Source of the DNA: JBHEKP01 sp041859375
GTDB lineage: Bacteria; Hydrogenedentota; Hydrogenedentia; Hydrogenedentales; CAITNO01
Assembly: GCA_041859375.1 (NCBI GenBank)
Contig: JBHEKP010000234.1
Coordinates: 1-10,415 of the forward strand
Direction: 5' to 3'
Length of the DNA: 10,415 nt
In this document: one piece after another, positions 7,683-10,415 of the stretch
How positions within the stretch are numbered: position 1 is the stretch's first letter
Layout: the number at the start of each line of letters is the position of its first letter
Position numbers and translations under genes: made by a program
Notes under the pieces: model-generated
Databases searched by the model: none
What the model saw: only the letters and a program-made list of their open reading frames with translations
Told to the model about the DNA's origin: nothing

Positions 7683-7701
7683 CTACGGGAAAACCCCGTA
7701 G
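7683..7701 (-). terminator. hairpin after the response regulator gene, possible terminator
   Basis: Minus-strand CTACGGG and CCCGTAG form a seven-pair stem around a five-base GTTTT loop, beginning just past the response regulator stop codon. No immediate T-tract follows; a run of five T appears about 20 bases later. It may be a weak terminator separating the two-component genes from the cytochrome cluster. Confidence 0.4.
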
Positions 7702-7706
7702 GGGCG

Positions 7707-8357
7707 TCAGGTCGTCTTCAGGAGGCCGTTGTCAATGGCGAAGCGCACCAGCTCGGCGCGGCTTTTCAGCCCCAGTTTCCCGGTGATGTTGGTGCGGTGC
7801 GTTTCCACGGTGCGGTCGGAAATGCACAATTTTTCCGCGACCTCCGCGTTGGTGTGGCCGTGCACCAGCAGTTCGAGCACCTCCTGCTCCCGCTGGGTGA
7901 GCACGTCCAGGCGGCTTTGCTTTTTGGCCGAAGCCCGGCCCACGTAGGGGAGAATCACCAGGTTGGCCAGCGCGGGGTCAATGTAGCTGTCCCCGCGAAA
8001 GGCCGCGCGGATGGCCTGGAGCGCCTCCGTGCCGGTGGATTTTTTCAGCACATACCCGCGCACCCCGATTTTCAGCAGTTCCTGAAGATAGTACTCGTCC
8101 TCGTGCATGGTGAGGACCACAATGGGCAGGGTCGGCCGTTTTTGCAGGGCCAGTTCGGCCACCCGGTTTCCCGAAAGGCCCGGCATGTTGATGTCCAGCA
8201 GCAGCACGTCCGGCGAGGTAATTTCAAGCGCCTCAAGGGTTTCCGGACCGTTTCCGGTCTCGCCCACCACTATCACATCGTCCTCGCGCTCAAGCAGCGC
8301 GCGGAGTCCGCTGCGGAACATTGCATGGTCGTCGGCAATAAGCACGCGTATGCGCAT
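7707..8357 (-). CDS. NarL/FixJ (LuxR-HTH) family response regulator
   Basis: DNA-binding output partner of the adjacent kinase. The 216 residues comprise a receiver domain (about 3-120) and a LuxR-type helix-turn-helix (about 150-212). Receiver residues are in place: acidic pair D9/D10, phosphoacceptor D55 in LLLDINMPG, T83 and K105. The HTH region LTQREQEVLELL (153-164), continuing NAEVAEKLCISDRTVETH (170-187), is canonical. The kinase stop lies 10 bases upstream. A GAGGG ribosome-binding site overlaps that stop, six bases from the ATG, so the two are almost certainly co-transcribed and translationally coupled. The regulated genes are unknown; the convenient target is the cytochrome cluster starting 184 nt downstream (inference). 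Nothing is missing or truncated. Confidence 0.95.
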   Translation of the reverse strand: MRIRVLIADDHAMFRSGLRALLEREDDVIVVGETGNGPETLEALEITSPDVLLLDINMPGLSGNRVAELALQKRPTLPIVVLTMHEDEYYLQELLKIGVRGYVLKKSTGTEALQAIRAAFRGDSYIDPALANLVILPYVGRASAKKQSRLDVLTQREQEVLELLVHGHTNAEVAEKLCISDRTVETHRTNITGKLGLKSRAELVRFAIDNGLLKTT

Positions 8358-8363
8358 GGGAAA

Positions 8364-8369
8364 CCCTCT
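8364..8369 (-). promoter_or_regulatory. ribosome-binding site AGAGGG overlapping the kinase stop codon
   Basis: AGAGGG on the minus strand shares the last two bases of the kinase TAG stop codon and lies six bases before the response regulator ATG. This arrangement supports coupled translation of the two genes and fixes the regulator start. Confidence 0.6.
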
Positions 8370-9921
8370 ATGGTGTTGTGTCCCTGACTTCCCGTGTTGT
8401 GCTGGAAATTATCGGTATTCTCACACGGATGGTGGTGCCTTTTCCAACCTCCGAGGTGATGTCCAGTTCCCCCCCCACCAGCGCGGCCCGCTCGCGCATG
8501 CCCATCAGCCCGAGGGTTTTGCCGGTCTCATGCGCCTCCGCGGCGAAGCCCCGGCCGTTGTCCTCCACCACGAGCAGCAGCTCGTTTTCCCGGCGCATGA
8601 GCACCACGCTGGCCTCCGTGGCGGCCGCATGGCGCATGACGTTGGTGACCGCCTCCTGGGCGATGCGGTACATGGTCGCCTCCACCTCGGGGGCGGCCAC
8701 ATGCTCCATGTCGGAGGGCACGGCCCCCTGGTAGTCCAGCAGGAACCCGGCGCGCTTGGCCGTTTCGGTGACGAATTTTTCCAGCGCGCGGTTGAGCCCG
8801 TAGTCGTCGAGAATGGAGGGGCGGATGTTCCAGGCGAGCTGGCGCACCTCGTCAATCATGGCGCGGATGTCCCCCCGGATTTCGGGGCAGTGCGCGTTGG
8901 CGCCCGCGCATTTGCCGCAGGAGGCGTCAATGGTCATGAGCGTTTTGGACAGCATCTGGCCCAGCTGGTCGTGCAGCTCCCGCGCCACATGGGCCCGCTC
9001 CGCCTCCTGCGCCTGCACGATCTTGCGCAGGAGCATCTGCCGGGCCTCCTCCTTTTCCACCACCGCCTGCTGGTAGGATTCCAGGCCCTCGGTCATTTGG
9101 TTGAACGTTTCCGCGAGCCGCCCGATCTCGTCGCGGGAATGAACCCGCGCGCGGGTGGTGAAATCCCCCTGGCGCAGCCGTTCCGTGGCGCGGAGCAGGT
9201 CGCGCACCGGCCGGACCAGCACCGACGCAAGAAACACCGCAAGGGAAAGGCCCACCACCACGCACAGGGAAAGGCTGAGCGCGAGGGACCGGGAAATGGA
9301 CGCCATCTCCCGCGCGATGATCTTGTCCCCCACGCCAAGGCGGACGGAACCGTCCCTGCCGTCGCCCACGGGCACGCGCACCTCGAGGATCATGCCGCCG
9401 TGGCGGGTGTAGGAGCGGAGCTGGCCGGCGGCCAGTTTGGCCTGGGGCTGCATCTCAAGCAAATCCGCCGGTATCTCCGTCGGCGACAGCGAAGCGTGGC
9501 ACGTGGCGCAGAGGTCGCCGCTGTTCTGCAGCAGGTCGGCGGGCGCCTCCTTGGGAAAGGTGAACCCGTGGGACAAAATCGCCCCGGCCGCGTCCTGCAC
9601 AACGATGTACCGGACGTCGGGAAACTCGCCCATCGTCCGGGTCACCTCGATGTTGACCGCCGTCTCGTCCCCGTTGTGCAGCAGCGCGTCCAGGCGGGCG
9701 GCAAGCGAGGTGGCCAGTGAAAATGCCGTCTCCCCGTGTATCTGGTAATGGGTGCGCAGCATGCCCGTGCGGATCTGATAAAAGGCCACCGCGCCGAAAA
9801 GCACCGTCACCAGCAGCCCGATGCCCAGTATCTTGATGAAAATGGGCACGGACAGCACCAGCCATCTCAGCCGGTTCAACCACTGCGCAAGTTGTGACGT
9901 GTCCGGTGTTTCGGTGCTCAT
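8368..9921 (-). CDS. NarX-like membrane sensor histidine kinase with periplasmic c-type heme motif
   Basis: A 517-residue sensor kinase. Domains in order: TM1 (about 28-48), periplasmic sensor (49-208), TM2 (about 211-236), HAMP (about 237-289), a helical linker, a HisKA_3 dimerisation domain with phosphorylated H317 in ERAHVARELHDQLGQ, and a HATPase_c domain with N427, DNGRGF (454-459) and GLMGMRER (471-478). The sensor looks Cache/PAS-like: VRYIVVQDAAGAILSHGF at 103-120, then an inserted stretch with CATCH (138-142), then VRVPVGDGRDGSVRLGVG. CATCH is a standard c-type heme site and lies on the periplasmic side, where System II from the same window could fill it. After H317 comes C335-x2-C338-x6-C345, not usual for this domain. 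The start at 9921 is preferred over in-frame ATGs at 9966 and 9993: only it has a well-placed AGGA, seven bases upstream. The DHp and ATPase type match NarX/DegS/NreB kinases, but the sensor does not match NarX. Confidence 0.92.
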   Translation of the reverse strand: MSTETPDTSQLAQWLNRLRWLVLSVPIFIKILGIGLLVTVLFGAVAFYQIRTGMLRTHYQIHGETAFSLATSLAARLDALLHNGDETAVNIEVTRTMGEFPDVRYIVVQDAAGAILSHGFTFPKEAPADLLQNSGDLCATCHASLSPTEIPADLLEMQPQAKLAAGQLRSYTRHGGMILEVRVPVGDGRDGSVRLGVGDKIIAREMASISRSLALSLSLCVVVGLSLAVFLASVLVRPVRDLLRATERLRQGDFTTRARVHSRDEIGRLAETFNQMTEGLESYQQAVVEKEEARQMLLRKIVQAQEAERAHVARELHDQLGQMLSKTLMTIDASCGKCAGANAHCPEIRGDIRAMIDEVRQLAWNIRPSILDDYGLNRALEKFVTETAKRAGFLLDYQGAVPSDMEHVAAPEVEATMYRIAQEAVTNVMRHAAATEASVVLMRRENELLLVVEDNGRGFAAEAHETGKTLGLMGMRERAALVGGELDITSEVGKGTTIRVRIPIISSTTREVRDTTP

Positions 9922-9928
9922 GCCGGAT

Positions 9929-9932
9929 TCCT
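9929..9932 (-). promoter_or_regulatory. ribosome-binding site that decides the kinase start
   Basis: AGGA within AAAAGGAAT on the minus strand is seven bases upstream of the ATG at 9921. The two earlier in-frame ATG codons lack a comparably placed Shine-Dalgarno sequence, and the 24 residues they would add show no structure. Confidence 0.55.
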
Positions 9933-10119
9933 TTTCGTCCCGGACCGGCGCGGACCGGGTGTGCATGCCGTTCCATTGTCCACCTTTGGGCATGGACGCC
10001 GCAAGGCGCCCGTGCTTCCCGAATCACCGGATAACAGGCGTAAAGGCATACAGGCTTGGTGATGTGTTGATCCGGCACGCATTTTTTGGGAGTGCGGCGG
10101 CAACGACGCCGCTTTCCTG

Positions 10120-10150
10120 TTGACACAAAAAGCCAGTCTCCGGGTATCCG
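10120..10150 (+). promoter_or_regulatory. weak candidate plus-strand promoter (TTGACA ... TATCCG)
   Basis: A perfect -35 hexamer TTGACA at 10120-10125 is followed 19 bases later by TATCCG (10145-10150), which matches the -10 consensus at only half its positions. It points toward the plus-strand fragment at the right edge. The spacing is long and the -10 poor, so the call is tentative. Confidence 0.22.
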
Positions 10151-10155
10151 CCAAG

Positions 10156-10169
10156 TTTTTCCGGAAAAA
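10156..10169. repeat. 14-bp perfect palindrome, possible operator
   Basis: TTTTTCCGGAAAAA reads the same on both strands. It lies between the divergent kinase gene and the plus-strand fragment, just downstream of the candidate plus-strand promoter. That position suits a regulator-binding site. No second copy was noticed in front of the other genes of the window. Confidence 0.35.
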
Positions 10170-10188
10170 GCGGTGTCGCCGCTGCGCT

Positions 10189-10415
10189 TTGCCACCGCAC
10201 ACACCGGACAGGCAGTACCCGTTACTACACATCCCCACGCATACGGAAGACCTATCCGACGATTGGGGTGGTCCAACCGTATACATCGCCCACGACGGGA
10301 AATACCGCATCGACAGCCTAGCAGCGGGCCGGTATGAAATCCGGGCGTCCGCACGCGGCAACGGGCACATGGCCGGGGAGAAGAAACAGGTCGAAGTGGA
10401 GGCGGGCGGCACGCT
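10189..10415 (+). CDS. partial plus-strand frame resembling a carboxypeptidase-regulatory-like domain; 5' end uncertain, 3' end cut by window
   Basis: The plus-strand frame with codons starting at 10189 stays open to the window end (it opens after a stop at 10060-10062). From about 10261 it reads WGGPTVYIAHDGKYRIDSL, then AAGRYEIRASARGNGH, then KKQVEVEAGGTL. The pattern DGkYri-L-aGrYeirA-V-V-aGgT is that of a CarboxypepD_reg or similar beta-sandwich domain, commonly found in secreted or TonB-linked proteins. No ATG or GTG lies in frame before the domain. TTG at 10189 is the nearest near-cognate start and has no Shine-Dalgarno sequence, so the coordinate is nominal. The fragment may be the start of a real gene with an unusual start, a frameshifted gene, or a decayed remnant. 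It is transcribed divergently from the kinase. The domain resemblance is by eye only. Confidence 0.38.
   Translation, partial: MPPHTPDRQYPLLHIPTHTEDLSDDWGGPTVYIAHDGKYRIDSLAAGRYEIRASARGNGHMAGEKKQVEVEAGGT

Larger units (their letters stand above)
9933..10188. other. region without a recognised gene upstream of the kinase
   Basis: No convincing coding region, RNA gene or mobile element was seen. The stretch is less GC-rich than the neighbouring genes. It must hold the promoter of the kinase/regulator pair on the minus strand, but I find no clear -35/-10 pair there. On the plus strand TTGACA occurs at 10120-10125. A perfect 14-bp palindrome lies at 10156-10169. Minus-strand open frames spanning this region look like compositional shadows. 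Confidence 0.5.

Noticed and set aside
6197..7786. 529-residue plus-strand open frame
   Set aside because: Antisense to the lipoprotein and tetraheme cytochrome genes; no motif or ribosome-binding site of note.
8107..9720. 537-residue plus-strand open frame opposite the kinase
   Set aside because: Antisense to well-defined kinase and receiver domains; the composition is that of a shadow frame.
9922..9993. N-terminal extension of the kinase to the ATG at 9966 or 9993
   Set aside because: No well-placed Shine-Dalgarno sequence. The ATG at 9921 has AGGA at seven bases, and the protein from there starts sensibly before TM1.
9455..10412. Minus-strand open frames covering the region upstream of the kinase
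   Set aside because: The products have no recognisable domain, overlap the kinase in other frames, and oppose the plus-strand domain signature near 10261-10415.
1..10415. tRNA, rRNA, CRISPR array, insertion sequence or phage genes
   Set aside because: I looked for these across both strands and saw no clover-leaf pattern, regular repeats, transposase or integrase motifs.

Overview
The window is a high-GC, densely coded bacterial segment. All confidently called genes lie on the minus strand, so transcription runs from high to low coordinates. The content points to a Gram-negative anaerobe or facultative anaerobe that respires through multiheme c-type cytochromes, possibly with electrons leaving the cell. 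I cannot name the taxon. The gene set (System II cytochrome c maturation, an OmcA/MtrC-type cytochrome, a His/Met-rich lipoprotein next to ResB) would fit Deltaproteobacteria-like or PVC/Hydrogenedentota-like lineages. That is an inference from gene style only.

Layout in the direction of transcription. (1) 9922-10415 has no confident gene. Its far end carries a plus-strand reading frame that looks like part of a carboxypeptidase-regulatory-like domain and runs off the window. (2) 9921-7707 is a NarL-type two-component pair. The membrane histidine kinase has a c-type heme motif (CATCH) in its periplasmic sensor domain and an unusual three-cysteine motif just after its phosphorylated histidine. 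A LuxR/NarL response regulator follows 10 nt downstream. (3) After a 184-nt intergenic region with a TATAAT box comes a tight cluster at 7522-1678: a periplasmic tetraheme cytochrome, a small lipoprotein, ResB, CcsA, and an inner-membrane hexaheme NapC/NirT-like cytochrome with three N-terminal membrane helices. (4) After 220 nt comes a lipoprotein with two tandem Ig-like repeats followed by an OmcA/MtrC-type multiheme cytochrome domain, cut by the left edge at its fourth heme motif.

How the parts may work together (inference): the hexaheme membrane protein would take electrons from the quinol pool, the tetraheme protein would carry them across the periplasm, and the OmcA/MtrC-like lipoprotein would be the outer-membrane or surface terminus. 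ResB and CcsA would attach heme to all of these, and to the kinase itself. The kinase/regulator pair could sense redox state or a gas ligand through its own covalent heme and control the cytochrome cluster. No outer-membrane porin of the MtrB type is visible here; it could lie beyond the left edge.
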